Assembly (NCBI RefSeq): GCF_000332355.1
Contig: NZ_KB235958.1
Location: 2,855,427 to 2,905,174 of the forward strand
From: Baaleninema simplex PCC 7105
Lineage (GTDB): Bacteria; Cyanobacteriota; Cyanobacteriia; Cyanobacteriales; Geitlerinemataceae
DNA: 49,748 nt
Reading direction: 5' to 3'
In this document: positions 24,346 to 33,450 of the stretch, one piece after another
Layout: every line of letters begins with the position of its first letter
Numbering within the stretch: position 1 is the stretch's first letter
Program-made: the position numbers and the translations under genes
Notes under the pieces: generated by a model
Seen by the model: only the letters and a program-made list of their open reading frames with translations
What the model was told of the DNA's origin: nothing
Databases searched by the model: none

Positions 24346-25107
24346 TCATTCCAAGCTGGCTCTCCACCTTTCCAACCCATGTAAATCCTCTTGGTTCAAC
24401 GGCGGATCGGGGGGGACGGAATCGTCGATCGCCAGATGATACCGTCCCCGACAGATTAACCCTTCAAGCACCTCCTGTAAGTCGAGTTCGACTTCTGCCT
24501 CACCGGGTTTCAAGGGAATTTTCACCACTGGCAACCGCTGACGTACGGTGAATCCGTATAACTGCGCCGTCGGACGCGCCCAACTGCGACTGACTAACAC
24601 GCGATAATCGGAACGTGCTGCCCCGATCGCCGGTAACGGTTCTCCTCGCCTCAATAGATCGATTTCGACTAAATGGGTTTGGCTGGCTAATACCTGCAAA
24701 CGCTTGCGCTCGTAGGCTTGACGGCCGACTCCCGGCTTTTTGTTCGTCGGCGACAAGACTTCGATCGAGGTGATGACGGCGCCCGTACTCACCTCGCGAA
24801 TCTCCAAATACCGTTCCTGCACGGTTTCGGGCATCGGGATCGTCACCGTCACAGGTTCGGCTGTCGCCACAGCATCGGTTGGCTCTGTGGGTGCAGAGGG
24901 TTGGGACAACACTGAAACGTCTGGTATCCCGATGGCGACGCTTTCTTCCCCTTCACTGAGGTACACCCGTTTTTCGATCGCCACTCGATAGGCTTGACTC
25001 AAACACTCGGATAAAGCATCTGCGATCGCCACGATAAGGCGACTGTGAACCTCCGACCACAAATCGGGCGCTTCGAGATAGGGATTCATCCCTGGAAAGG
25101 GTTTCAT
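24346..25107 (-). CDS. DUF4058 family protein
   Basis: About 253 residues from the Met at 25107, where the family begins with its typical MKPFPGMNPYLEAPDLW. An upstream in-frame Met adds nine residues that are not family-like. Visible motifs: LWSEVHSRLIVAIADAL; YLEIREVSTGAVITSIEVLSPTNKKPG (Glu and Lys arranged as in PD-(D/E)XK-like folds); and the end NQEDLHGLERWR. DUF4058 (PF13267) is greatly expanded in cyanobacteria; no activity is established. An 11-residue Thr/Pro/Ala-rich insert (SAPTEPTDAVATAEP) lies at about 80-95. The Uma2 gene lies 61 bp upstream on the same strand; the two may form one unit. Confidence 0.85.
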   Translation of the reverse strand: MKPFPGMNPYLEAPDLWSEVHSRLIVAIADALSECLSQAYRVAIEKRVYLSEGEESVAIGIPDVSVLSQPSAPTEPTDAVATAEPVTVTIPMPETVQERYLEIREVSTGAVITSIEVLSPTNKKPGVGRQAYERKRLQVLASQTHLVEIDLLRRGEPLPAIGAARSDYRVLVSRSWARPTAQLYGFTVRQRLPVVKIPLKPGEAEVELDLQEVLEGLICRGRYHLAIDDSVPPDPPLNQEDLHGLERWRASLE

Positions 25108-25168
25108 CGTTAAGCCTCCAGAAACTCCTGCCACCCCGAGTCTGAAGACTGGAGCGAACGATCGCGTT

Positions 25169-25735
25169 TTAACGTTTCTCGCCCTTCAACCAGCCAAACA
25201 TTTCCGCCGCCGTCAAGGTCAAATCGACACCTGCTAACATCGGCAAATTCGTTTCACCGACAAACTCTTCGGGCAAGCCGTCTGGCTGAAACACCAATAC
25301 GACCTGTTCTCCTGGGTCGATTAACCAGCCTAACTGGGTTCCACAGCGTAACAAAAACAAAATTTTGCGCGTAACCTGAATCGAACTCTGTTCGGGTGAG
25401 AGAATTTCCACCACCCACGGCGGTACAAACTCGATCCCTTTGGCACTGACTCTTCCCGACTCGTCTACAGGGATGTCTGTATCTGGCAAAATCACCAAAT
25501 CGGGGACGAGCGATCGCCCTCGTACCGTACATCGCAGCTCCGGCAACGCCTCAAATCCCTGACAGTGCAGGTTAATCCGTCCCGCCAAGCGTCCTTGAAG
25601 GCGACTGTGTTGAAGTCCCGGCATCGGCTTTTGACTGGCGTTGCCATTTTGAAATTCCCAAGCGGGGGATTCCTCAATATCGGTTCGCCTTGAAAATTCT
25701 GCCAACCCCGATACGTTTTGGGTCGAAATCGTCAT
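25169..25735 (-). CDS. Uma2 family (DUF820) putative restriction-endonuclease-fold protein
   Basis: 188 residues from the Met at 25735 (MTISTQNVSGLAEF). Longer upstream frame is Arg/Ser-rich and not family-like. Core motifs of the PD-(D/E)XK fold are present: VPDLVILPD, then PPWVVEILSPEQSS, then a Lys in TRKILFLL, and the family ending GWLIDPGEQVVLVF and WL. Uma2 genes occur in dozens of copies in filamentous cyanobacteria, often near mobile DNA; nuclease activity is predicted from fold, not known. The usual 'SP(S/T)xxxxD' after the Glu is altered to SPEQSSIQVT, so activity is uncertain. Adjacent to DUF4058. Confidence 0.85.
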   Translation of the reverse strand: MTISTQNVSGLAEFSRRTDIEESPAWEFQNGNASQKPMPGLQHSRLQGRLAGRINLHCQGFEALPELRCTVRGRSLVPDLVILPDTDIPVDESGRVSAKGIEFVPPWVVEILSPEQSSIQVTRKILFLLRCGTQLGWLIDPGEQVVLVFQPDGLPEEFVGETNLPMLAGVDLTLTAAEMFGWLKGEKR

Positions 25736-25984
25736 GGCAGTTCGCGCCTCTCTGACGATATCAGTATATCTCTTCTGGGCTGAGAGAGAAGAGCGTTCAG
25801 CCTTCTCGTTGAGGCTTTGGCAACGGTTCGACGAGGATGTGGCACGCTTCTCCCCGAACTCCGCACGGCTGCAACTGGCACGCGATCGCGATCGCACGAA
25901 TAATGGAAACAGGAAAGTTCAGTCCCCGAGGCAGGAACCTCCCGTCTCAATTCGGCAGTATTGCAAGCAAGGAGAGAAGAACAG

Positions 25985-26392
25985 ATGAATACCACCTTCC
26001 ATATTTTAGTTGAAGGCAACCCCGCTATCCTGTATGCCAGTCGCAACGGTAGCCCGGAAAAGGTTCTGCCAAAGCTCGATCGCTTTTTAGAAAAGTTTTG
26101 GGACGAACGAGAAACGGCTGGGGAACACCGACACACTCCCGAATGTCTCTTAGCGCAAATCGTGGTACGGTTCGGGTTTGAGATTTGCGAAGACGACTTT
26201 TCTAATCTCCGCGTCGGACTGAACTACGATCGCGATGTCGATTACCTCTATTGGGTTTCGACGAAAAGCGACGGCGACACGGAGTCGTTCGAGGTGAGCG
26301 TGTGGGTTCCCACAGAGGAATACCGCGAAAATCCCAATTTGGGCTTGAAAGAATGCCGCAAATTGGAAGGTTCGCCGTATCAAGCTGTGTAA
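25985..26392 (+). CDS. Hypothetical protein
   Basis: 135 residues from the ATG at 25985, which has a GGAGAGAAGAAC stretch upstream as a possible ribosome site. The sequence (FHILVEGNPAILYASRNGSP ... LAQIVVRFGFEICEDDFSNL ... VGLNYDRDVDYLYWVS) looks like a compact alpha/beta cytoplasmic protein without transmembrane segments or catalytic motifs. I do not recognise the family. Convergent with the DEAD-box helicase gene, 27 bp between their ends. Confidence 0.65.
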   Translation: MNTTFHILVEGNPAILYASRNGSPEKVLPKLDRFLEKFWDERETAGEHRHTPECLLAQIVVRFGFEICEDDFSNLRVGLNYDRDVDYLYWVSTKSDGDTESFEVSVWVPTEEYRENPNLGLKECRKLEGSPYQAV

Positions 26393-26419
26393 TCCGCCAC
26401 TAACCCGAGTGTACGGAAT

Positions 26420-27865
26420 TTAACGTTTGTAGCGGCGGGGGCGAGCACTGCGAGAATTGTATCGGCGTTTGCCTCCGCTGCTTTTGCGCCGTTTGGAACG
26501 GTGCATCATCCGTTCGACTTCCTTGGAACTAAATCCAATGCGACTCGGACCGCCGACGGGTTGGCGATCGAGCAACATCGACAGTGCTTTACAGGCGATT
26601 TGAGATAAATCGACTTCTTCCTCGAGGCGTTGCAACAACTCGACCGCTTCTTCATCGATATGCTGGTGTTGCAACTTGCCCAACAGTTCGTTTTGATACT
26701 GTTTTTTGGCCTCGTTGATGGTAGGAACCTCTTCGTATACCAAAGGCGCTCCCGAAGTGTGCATGATGCGGGTGAGTTTTTTAAACTCCAACGGCGTGAC
26801 GAGAGTAATCGCCGTTCCCTTGCGTCCGGCGCGTCCCGTGCGTCCGACGCGGTGGACGTAACTTTCCGGGTCGAAGGGAATGTGATAGTTGAAAACGTGC
26901 GTGACGTCGTTGATGTCGAGACCCCGCGCCGCCACGTCAGTCGCGATGAGCAAATCGATCCGGCCTTTTTTAAAGCTTTCGATCGCCTCGTTGCGCTGTC
27001 GCTGCTGCATATCGCCGTGGAGGGAACTGGCGGCGTACCCGCGCGACACCAGCGTCGTGCAGAGCATATCCGTTTCCTTCTTCGTCCGACAGAAGATCAA
27101 CGCCTTGTTGGGCGACTCGGTATCGATCAATCGGACTAACGCTTCTTCCCGTTCCCGTTCTTCAAGAACGTAGTAGCGTTGGGTAATATCAACGTTCGTC
27201 GTTGCGCCGCCTTTCGGCGTCACGTCGAGGGAAACGGGATCTTTGAGAATTTTTTTGGCCAACTGACGGATGGCCGGAGGAACCGTTGCCGAAAACAGTA
27301 ATGTTTGACGTTCTTCGGGCAAATACTTAAAAATCTGATCGATATCGTCGAGAAAGCCCATATCGAGCATTTCATCGGCTTCGTCGAGAATGACGATCGA
27401 GGGGTTAAACGACTCCAAACGCTTAGATTTGAGATGATCGAGCAAGCGTCCGGGGGTCGCCGTGACCACCTGCGCCCCGCGTCGGATCAAACTCACTTGG
27501 CGATCGATCGACTGACCGCCATACACGGCCACGGTGCGAATCCCGTCGTAGCGACCGAGGCGATAAAGTTCGTCGCTGACTTGAGAGGCTAACTCGCGGG
27601 TAGGGACGATAACGAGAACTTCGACAGAGTTCGAGTGTTTCACCGCGTTCATCGCAGGGAGTCCGAACGCGGCAGTTTTTCCCGTTCCCGTCTGCGCTCG
27701 TGCCACGACGTCGCGCCCTTCTAAAATAATGGGGATCGCTTCTTGCTGGATCGGACTCGGCGCTCGAAATCCGGCTTCGCGAATTCCGTTTAAGATTTCC
27801 GGACGGAGTCCGAAATCGTCAAACGTCTGATGTTGCATCTGGTCGGCTGTGGTCTCTGGTGTCAT
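26420..27865 (-). CDS. DEAD-box RNA helicase (CrhR/CsdA-like)
   Basis: 481 residues from the Met at 27865. It unwinds RNA with ATP. Motifs in order: F..FGL/Q-motif (PSPIQQEAIP, 36-45); Walker A AQTGTGKT (57-64); PTRELA; TPGR; DEAD (161-164); SAT; then the second RecA domain with ARGLDI and HRVGRTGRAGRKG. The C-terminus (about 440-481) is very basic (HRSKRRKSSGGKRRYNSRSARPRRYKR, in part), as in cold- and redox-regulated cyanobacterial Crh helicases. An in-frame Met lies 28 codons upstream but encodes non-conserved sequence. The gap upstream is over 600 bp, leaving room for a long leader of the kind known in cold-induced crh genes; this is inference. Confidence 0.92.
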   Translation of the reverse strand: MTPETTADQMQHQTFDDFGLRPEILNGIREAGFRAPSPIQQEAIPIILEGRDVVARAQTGTGKTAAFGLPAMNAVKHSNSVEVLVIVPTRELASQVSDELYRLGRYDGIRTVAVYGGQSIDRQVSLIRRGAQVVTATPGRLLDHLKSKRLESFNPSIVILDEADEMLDMGFLDDIDQIFKYLPEERQTLLFSATVPPAIRQLAKKILKDPVSLDVTPKGGATTNVDITQRYYVLEEREREEALVRLIDTESPNKALIFCRTKKETDMLCTTLVSRGYAASSLHGDMQQRQRNEAIESFKKGRIDLLIATDVAARGLDINDVTHVFNYHIPFDPESYVHRVGRTGRAGRKGTAITLVTPLEFKKLTRIMHTSGAPLVYEEVPTINEAKKQYQNELLGKLQHQHIDEEAVELLQRLEEEVDLSQIACKALSMLLDRQPVGGPSRIGFSSKEVERMMHRSKRRKSSGGKRRYNSRSARPRRYKR

Positions 27866-28479
27866 GCAAACGCTAAAGTTGTGACAAAGGTGTAGAAAAC
27901 GCTTTCGAGCATTACGCTCCCAAGCATGCGAACGAAAAGCTGAGGTCAACGGACGACCGGCGGGAAGTGTGAACAGTCGCTCTTGCGATGCGATCGCCTT
28001 CGATCGCTCTCTCGAGGTCGCTGCTATCTCGCTATCCGTTGGTTTCCGCTCAGCCCCCGGTGTTCGCGTTCCGTTGGGGGGTTACGCACGCGGCGCGCGT
28101 CTGTTCGGTCTGACCATGCTATAGCGTTTCACCTCACACCGTCCCCAGCGACTGAGTTAGAAATCGCGATCGCCAGGGTGTATTTCACCAATGCGGACGG
28201 GTCGTCCAGTCCGTAGCGACGGTGCGTCCTGCCGCCTTCAAAGGTTTTGGGGCGAGTGACCGACCCAGTGGTGGATCGATACACTACCCCTTCCATGATA
28301 GTGGGAATTCCCATTTTTCTGTAAAGGTTTTTGCAGCAGAGCGTTGCAAATGCCGTGATACGCTAAGGGGGAGTCTCGCACCGTCGCACTCGTCACAACT
28401 GCGGCGATCTCGTCAGAGACAGCGCGGGAGACGGGAACGGTCGCACCGAGAACGAAATCGATAGAGGTCAAACGACTTT
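27866..28479. other. 614-bp gap between divergent helicase and pgi genes
   Basis: No protein gene, tRNA or known RNA motif was recognised. Short frames on both strands lack codon structure and family similarity. The gap must hold both promoters. TAAAGG and TGATACGCTAAGGGGG near 28345-28370 and the last 110 bp before the pgi ATG are the most promoter-like stretches, but no convincing -35/-10 pair could be fixed. Confidence 0.4.
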
Positions 28480-30066
28480 ATGGATGCCGCTACGCTCTGG
28501 GAACGTTATCGAAACTGGCTTTACTATCACGAAGCATTAGGACTTTACGTCGATGTCAGCCGCGTAGACTTCGACGATGCGTTTGTCGCTGGCTTGAAAC
28601 CGAAGTTCGACAAGGCGTTTCGCGACATGGCAGCTCTCGAAAGCGGCGCGATCGCCAACCCGGACGAAAACCGCATGGTCGGTCATTATTGGTTGCGCGA
28701 TCCCGATTTAGCCCCGACTCCAGAAATCGAAGCGGAAATTACCGACACCCTCGAACAAATCGAAACCTTCGTCGCCAAGGTTCGTGCGGGCAAAGTCCAC
28801 CCCCCCAACGGCGATCGCTTTACGGATATTCTCTCGATCGGGATCGGCGGTTCGGCATTGGGTCCCGAGTTTGTCGCCGACGCCCTCGCTCCGAAAGACG
28901 CTCCCCTCGACGTTCGCTTTATCGATAATACCGATCCGGCGGGGATCGATCGCACCCTGTACGAGTTACGCGATCGACTCGATCGCACGCTGGTTATCGT
29001 CATTTCCAAATCCGGCGGCACCCCCGAAACCCGCAACGGAATGCTAGAAGTACAACACGCCTTCGCCCAACGGGGTCTCGACTTTGCCAAACAAGCGATC
29101 GCCATTACCGGCGTCGATAGCAAACTCGATCGCACCGCCGAAGCCGAAGGCTGGCTCGCTCGCTTTCCCATGGCCGACTGGGTAGGTGGCCGCACCTCCG
29201 AACTCTCCTCCGTGGGACTTCCCGCCGCCGCCTTACAAGGCATCGATATTCGCGCCCTGCTCGCGGGGGCCAGAGAAATGGACGCCGCCACCCGCATCCC
29301 CGACATTAAAACTAATCCGGCAGCACTGCTCGCTCTCGCTTGGTATCGTGCGGGTAACGGTAAAGGGGAAAAAGACATGGTCGTTCTGCCCTATAAAGAT
29401 TCCCTATTGCTGTTCAGTCGCTACCTCCAGCAACTGGTCATGGAATCGTTAGGAAAAGAAAAAGATCTCGATGGAAACGTCGTCCGTCAAGGGATCGCCG
29501 TTTACGGAAACAAAGGTTCCACCGACCAACACGCCTACGTCCAGCAGTTACGGGAAGGAATTCCCAACTTTTTCGTCACCTTTATCGAAGTTCTCGAAGA
29601 TCGCGAGGGAGATTCCCCGGAACTCGAACCCGGTATCACCTCGGGAGATTACCTTTCGGGATTCTTGCAAGGCACTCGCAAAGCCCTCTTCGAGAACGGT
29701 CGGGGTTCGATTACTGTGACCGTTCCCCGAGTCAGTCCTCGCTCTGTTGGGGCGTTAATCGCCCTGTACGAACGGGCTGTGGGGCTGTACGCATCGTTGA
29801 TTAACGTCAACGCGTACCACCAACCGGGGGTCGAGGCCGGAAAGAAAGCGGCTGCGGTGGTGTTGGACTTACAGAAGCAGGTGGTCGAACTCCTTCAGTC
29901 TTCGGGCAAACCAATGACCCTCGAGGAAATTGCCGAACAGGTCGGCTGTCCTCAAGAGATCGAGACGATTTATAAAATCCTGCGTCACTTGCACGCTAAC
30001 CAACGCGGCATTACCTTAGTGGGAAATCTCGGTCGGCCGTCGAGCTGGCAAGTCTCGGCAGTTTAA
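28480..30066 (+). CDS. pgi: Glucose-6-phosphate isomerase
   Basis: 528 residues. It interconverts glucose-6-phosphate and fructose-6-phosphate in glycolysis, gluconeogenesis and the oxidative pentose phosphate route. Seen: the substrate loop [13 protein letters not shown]; the phosphate-binding [45 protein letters not shown]; and the catalytic Lys region near NPGVEAGK-type [13 protein letters not shown]. The last about 60 residues ([20 protein letters not shown] onward) form a small winged-helix-like extension seen in cyanobacterial enzymes and absent from the enteric one. Start ATG 28480, no strong Shine-Dalgarno. Stand-alone gene. Confidence 0.96.
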   Translation: MDAATLWERYRNWLYYHEALGLYVDVSRVDFDDAFVAGLKPKFDKAFRDMAALESGAIANPDENRMVGHYWLRDPDLAPTPEIEAEITDTLEQIETFVAKVRAGKVHPPNGDRFTDILSIGIGGSALGPEFVADALAPKDAPLDVRFIDNTDPAGIDRTLYELRDRLDRTLVIVISKSGGTPETRNGMLEVQHAFAQRGLDFAKQAIAITGVDSKLDRTAEAEGWLARFPMADWVGGRTSELSSVGLPAAALQGIDIRALLAGAREMDAATRIPDIKTNPAALLALAWYRAGNGKGEKDMVVLPYKDSLLLFSRYLQQLVMESLGKEKDLDGNVVRQGIAVYGNKGSTDQHAYVQQLREGIPNFFVTFIEVLEDREGDSPELEPGITSGDYLSGFLQGTRKALFENGRGSITVTVPRVSPRSVGALIALYERAVGLYASLINVNAYHQPGVEAGKKAAAVVLDLQKQVVELLQSSGKPMTLEEIAEQVGCPQEIETIYKILRHLHANQRGITLVGNLGRPSSWQVSAV

Positions 30067-30236
30067 AGGGATTCTGACGAACCTAGAGACGGTTTTCAGC
30101 AGCCTCGAATCTCGATGCGTCCTCTCTGAACGGGATCGTTTAAAGCCGTTTTACACACTCTAAGTTCTGTCTTTTCTGGCGTTGTTGTTGTCCGCCGGAC
30201 GTTGTTTCATATTGGGTCGAACCCGACTTTTCACTC

Positions 30237-30893
30237 ATGCCGCTTACCATTTTGGTCGTAGATGACGATCCGGGAACGCGTCTTTCGATCGCCGATTATT
30301 TAGAAATGTCGGGTTATTCGGCCGTTCCGGCAGCCAACGGCCGCGAAGCCTTGGAACTCGTCGAACGATACCAGCCCCATTTGATCGTGACCGATGCGAT
30401 TATGCCGAAAATGGACGGGTTCGAACTCGTCCGTCAGGTTCGCCAACAACCGGCGTTTCGGCTGCTTCCGGTGATTTTTCTTACCGCTCGCAACGAAATC
30501 GAAGATCGCATTCGCGGTTATCAGTTGGGAATCGATTTGTATATGCCCAAACCGTTCGAGTTGGAGGAACTCAGTGCCGTCGTGCGGAATTTTTTAGATC
30601 GCTATACGATGATGGGTCATGCTTCGCAAGCGCAGCGATCGCCGGTGTCTTTGGAGGGAGAAGAACGTCGAAACGAATCAGTCGCGTTAGAGCCACAAAT
30701 TGATTTAACTTCCCGAGAACAGGAAGTTCTCGAATTGTTAGCTCAGGGCTTGTCGAACGCACAAATTGGCGATCGCATTTTTTTGAGTCCTCGAACGATC
30801 GAGAAATATGTCAGTAATTTGCTAAGAAAAACAGATACGGCTAATCGATCTGAATTAGTCCGTTTTGCGATCGAACATCATTTATTAAAATGA
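30237..30893 (+). CDS. NarL-type response regulator (REC + LuxR HTH), Rre1/Ycf29-like
   Basis: 218 residues. The receiver domain (1-120) has the acidic pocket VVDDDPG, the phospho-acceptor Asp53 (IVTDAIMPKMDG), Thr82-Ala and the Lys in MPKPFELEEL. After a Ser/Glu-rich linker, a LuxR HTH (about 153-215) reads LTSREQEVLELLAQGLSNAQ...SPRTIEKYVSNLLRKT. Overall order and wording match the cyanobacterial and algal-plastid Rre1/Ycf29 regulators, which in Synechocystis act with Hik34/Hik2 in stress gene control. The assignment is by recollection of the family, not alignment. A REC-kinase gene follows 348 bp downstream but is a different system type; partnership is not shown. Confidence 0.88.
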   Translation: MPLTILVVDDDPGTRLSIADYLEMSGYSAVPAANGREALELVERYQPHLIVTDAIMPKMDGFELVRQVRQQPAFRLLPVIFLTARNEIEDRIRGYQLGIDLYMPKPFELEELSAVVRNFLDRYTMMGHASQAQRSPVSLEGEERRNESVALEPQIDLTSREQEVLELLAQGLSNAQIGDRIFLSPRTIEKYVSNLLRKTDTANRSELVRFAIEHHLLK

Positions 30894-30911
30894 AATATTT
30901 ATTAAAAAATT

Positions 30912-31032
30912 GGCTCTTCGGAATTTAGGGTGACAGAAAAACTAACTTCACGAGATTTCAAGGGTTTTGGCTCTCGAATTTTCGATTTTTTGTATCATTT
31001 TATACGTTTTTAACCACAAACTCCGAAGACCC
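30912..31032. mobile_element. 121-bp ISL3-type MITE with exact 8-bp target duplication
   Basis: The left end GGCTCTTCGGAATTTAGGGT and the inverted right end GGGTCTTCGGAGTTTGTGGT match at 15-16 of 20 positions. AAAAAATT stands directly outside both ends (30904-30911 and 31033-31040), an exact 8-bp direct repeat. Ends beginning GGCTCTTC and 8-bp duplications are typical of the ISL3 family. No coding capacity. The rest of the gap (31041-31241) has GGGTGCAT-type inverted arms at about 31062 and 31197 and a second inverted repeat around a HIP1 site. Confidence 0.8.
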
Positions 31033-31241
31033 AAAAAATTTCATTTTAAACTCCAATGTTTGAGTGCATTTTAACAATGTAAATTCATCAAAAAATCGAG
31101 CTGTTGTTGGGTTTCGCGATCGCTCCACCCATAGGCTGAGCGAAGCCGAAGTCCAACCTCCCCCAGACTCATATTTTTACAACAGTGAGATGCACCCAAA
31201 TAAAATAAATTCAGACGTTACCCAATTTTCTGAGTTCTCTC

Positions 31242-32348
31242 ATGACAAGCTCCGATCCAAAACTCGAACGAGAAACCCAACGCGATCGCATTTTAGCCGT
31301 AGACGATTCCCCCGATAACCTATTTCTCATCCAAGCAATTCTCGAAGACGAAGGTTATGAAATTGACGTTGCTGAAAATGGATTCGTGGCGTTAGAGAAA
31401 ATCGAAAAACAGCCGCCTGACTTGATTTTACTCGATGTCATGATGCCCAAACTCGACGGTTACGATGTGACTCGTCGCGTGCGAGCCAACGACAATTTAG
31501 CCTATATTCCAATTTTATTGATCACCGCTCACGAAGGATCGAGCGTCGTTCGCGGGTTGGATGTCGGTGCAGACGATTTCATTCGCAAACCCGTCGAAAT
31601 GGACGAGTTACAAGCGCGAGTTCGATCGCTGCTTCGCCTCAAACACAGCCTCGACGAACGCGATCGCATGGCACGAGAACGAGAAGATTTCGTCTCCCGT
31701 CTAACGCACGATCTCCGCACTCCCCTCGTCGCCGCCGATCGAATGTTTTCCCTAATGCAATCGGGCGCGTTTGGGGAACTCTCAGACACCATGCAAGAGG
31801 CGTTGGCCACGATGGTTCGCAGCAACCAAAACTTACTCGATATGGTCAACCTTCTCTTAGAAGTGTATCGCTACGAAGCCGGACGAAAAGAACTGACGTT
31901 TTCGAGATTCGACTTCTACGAAACGATTCAAGAAATCGCCAACGAACTGACACCTCTCGCCAAAGAAAAGCAACTGACGCTCAAGTGCAACTGTTCCGAA
32001 GCATTCGATCGCACTCTCGTCGGCGATCGCCTCGAATTGCGCCGCGTTTTCGCCAACATTATCGGTAACGCAATTAAATTTACCGACGCCGGAACCGTAT
32101 CTCTCTACCTCGATCGCCAAGGGGACAAAAGCATTCTCGAAATCAAAGATACGGGAATCGGAATTTCGCTTCAAGACCAGAAAAACCTGTTCGAGCGATT
32201 TCGCCAAGGTCGCCACAAGCGATCGGGTAGCGGGTTGGGATTGCACCTGTCTCACCGTATCGTCGCCGCCCACGGCGGGCGCATCGAAGTCTGTTCGGAA
32301 ATCGGACAGGGGAGCGTCTTTCGCATTTACCTACCGACGAACCGCTAA
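31242..32348 (+). CDS. REC-histidine kinase (receiver domain N-terminal to HisKA/HATPase)
   Basis: 368 residues, cytoplasmic, no membrane segments. Receiver domain at 15-135 with DD-S, phospho-acceptor Asp65 (LILLDVMMPKLDG) and the Lys in FIRKPVE. HisKA follows at about 145-215 with phosphorylated His156 (SRLTHDLRTPL). HATPase_c at 225-365 has the N box IIGNAIKFT, the G1 box DTGIGI and G2 GSGLGLHL. A kinase whose own receiver comes first usually takes input from another kinase, as in cyanobacterial phosphorelays. Its 3' end overlaps the convergent TPR gene by 18 bp. No partner regulator can be named with certainty; the Rre1-like gene is upstream on the same strand. Confidence 0.93.
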   Translation: MTSSDPKLERETQRDRILAVDDSPDNLFLIQAILEDEGYEIDVAENGFVALEKIEKQPPDLILLDVMMPKLDGYDVTRRVRANDNLAYIPILLITAHEGSSVVRGLDVGADDFIRKPVEMDELQARVRSLLRLKHSLDERDRMAREREDFVSRLTHDLRTPLVAADRMFSLMQSGAFGELSDTMQEALATMVRSNQNLLDMVNLLLEVYRYEAGRKELTFSRFDFYETIQEIANELTPLAKEKQLTLKCNCSEAFDRTLVGDRLELRRVFANIIGNAIKFTDAGTVSLYLDRQGDKSILEIKDTGIGISLQDQKNLFERFRQGRHKRSGSGLGLHLSHRIVAAHGGRIEVCSEIGQGSVFRIYLPTNR

Positions 32349-32798
32349 ATCGGGTGACGGAGAGCCTTCGACGAGGCGATCGCGGACAAACTCTTGCATT
32401 TGCCGTGCGTTCGCCGAACGTTGCAACCGTTCCCGTCGGGTGTAGAGTTGCGCGGCGGTCTCTAAATCGGCGATCGCGCTTCGGGGTTCGCCGTGGAGGT
32501 AGTGCGCCCACCCCCGTTGTTCGTACAACTGCGGCTGACGTCGCCTCGAGAGATCGATCGCTTTGTCGAAGGCGACGATGGCGTTGTGGTAATCTCCCGT
32601 CGCAGCGGCGTTTCGCCCCACAATTTCCCAAGCCCTAGCGGTGTCGAGTTCTCTCGGTAACGCTTCTTGTCGGTAGTTGGGCGGGTTGAAATCGTTGTCG
32701 GGAACGGCGATCGCGTTGGGGGCGACGGCGAGTATTGCAACTAAACTCAATGTCGGGAACCAATTGAAGGGTCGAGTCAAAAAATCGATCGAACGCAT
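32331..32798 (-). CDS. Exported TPR-like protein
   Basis: 155 residues with an N-terminal hydrophobic signal (residues about 12-31, ending in NAIA). About two tetratricopeptide-like units follow (AWEIVGRNAAATGDYHNAIVAFDKAIDLS; LYEQRGWAHYLHGEPRSAIADLETAAQLY, each in part), then a basic C-terminus. TPRs mediate protein-protein contacts, here probably in the periplasm; partner unknown. The stop lies inside the end of the convergent kinase gene (18-bp overlap), an arrangement that may couple their 3' ends. Upstream to the next gene (32799-33060) nothing else is recognised. Confidence 0.78.
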   Translation of the reverse strand: MRSIDFLTRPFNWFPTLSLVAILAVAPNAIAVPDNDFNPPNYRQEALPRELDTARAWEIVGRNAAATGDYHNAIVAFDKAIDLSRRRQPQLYEQRGWAHYLHGEPRSAIADLETAAQLYTRRERLQRSANARQMQEFVRDRLVEGSPSPDLAVRR

Positions 32799-33060
32799 AC
32801 CAAAAATCTCCTCGGTTGGTGGTCGTCATCTTCAACCTTACCGAGAGTCTCAAGCGATTTCGTCTATCGCAAAGCAGTCTTTTCGCTCTACCCAACGATA
32901 GAAATTTGGCAGTTGCTCGAGACCGATCGAGGCAAAAAGATCGATCTCGAAAATTCAATCGACACCCCAAACGTTTCCCGACTCGCCGACCTTCGGTCGA
33001 GGGAGCAGGGAACCGACAACGGGCAACAGTAAGGGGTTTGGGTTAGAGACTCTCGAAGGA

Positions 33061-33450
33061 TTACGAGCGATCGCTCGGTGTTTGAAGGGACTCGCAAATC
33101 CAACTCCTCGCCTCCTCTTGGCGATCGAACGGGAAGCACTTCACCTCGATGTGACGGAACAGTCGGTTCGAGATAGACGCTGCCGGTTCGACCCATTTCG
33201 CATCGCAAACGACTGCTTTGCGATCGAAATCCTTAAAATGTTTGAAGGCGAACTTGAGGTCTTCAAACAACGCCTCGAGAGAAATTCCACCGAGCCGTTT
33301 CATTTCCACGTAAACCCGGAGTTGCTCGTGAGTTTGCAACCGTTTTTCGACTTCCTCAGAAATGCGATCGATATCGCTGGCTTCGATCTTGCCATCGATG
33401 CTCAACCCGATCGCCGCGTCGTTTTTCAGAGGAATCAGTGCAATCGACAT
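33061..33450 (-). CDS. SpoIIAA-like (STAS-fold) protein
   Basis: 129 residues with the layout of the SpoIIAA-like family (PF11964). An initial ALIPLKNDAAIGLSIDGKIE strand set is followed by the helix DIDRISEEVEKRLQ. LRVYVEMKRLGGISLEALFEDLKF comes next, then RKAVVCDAKWVEPAAS and the end FDRQEEARSWI. STAS-type folds in these stand-alone proteins are thought to bind ligands or membranes; the Ser phosphorylation site of true SpoIIAA is not evident. Function unknown. The gap 33451-33898 upstream has no recognised gene. Confidence 0.8.
   Translation of the reverse strand: MSIALIPLKNDAAIGLSIDGKIEASDIDRISEEVEKRLQTHEQLRVYVEMKRLGGISLEALFEDLKFAFKHFKDFDRKAVVCDAKWVEPAASISNRLFRHIEVKCFPFDRQEEARSWICESLQTPSDRS

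Noticed and set aside
28129-28471. Short minus-strand frames (61 and 77 codons) before pgi
   Set aside because: No family resemblance, no ribosome site, and they overlap each other in different frames.
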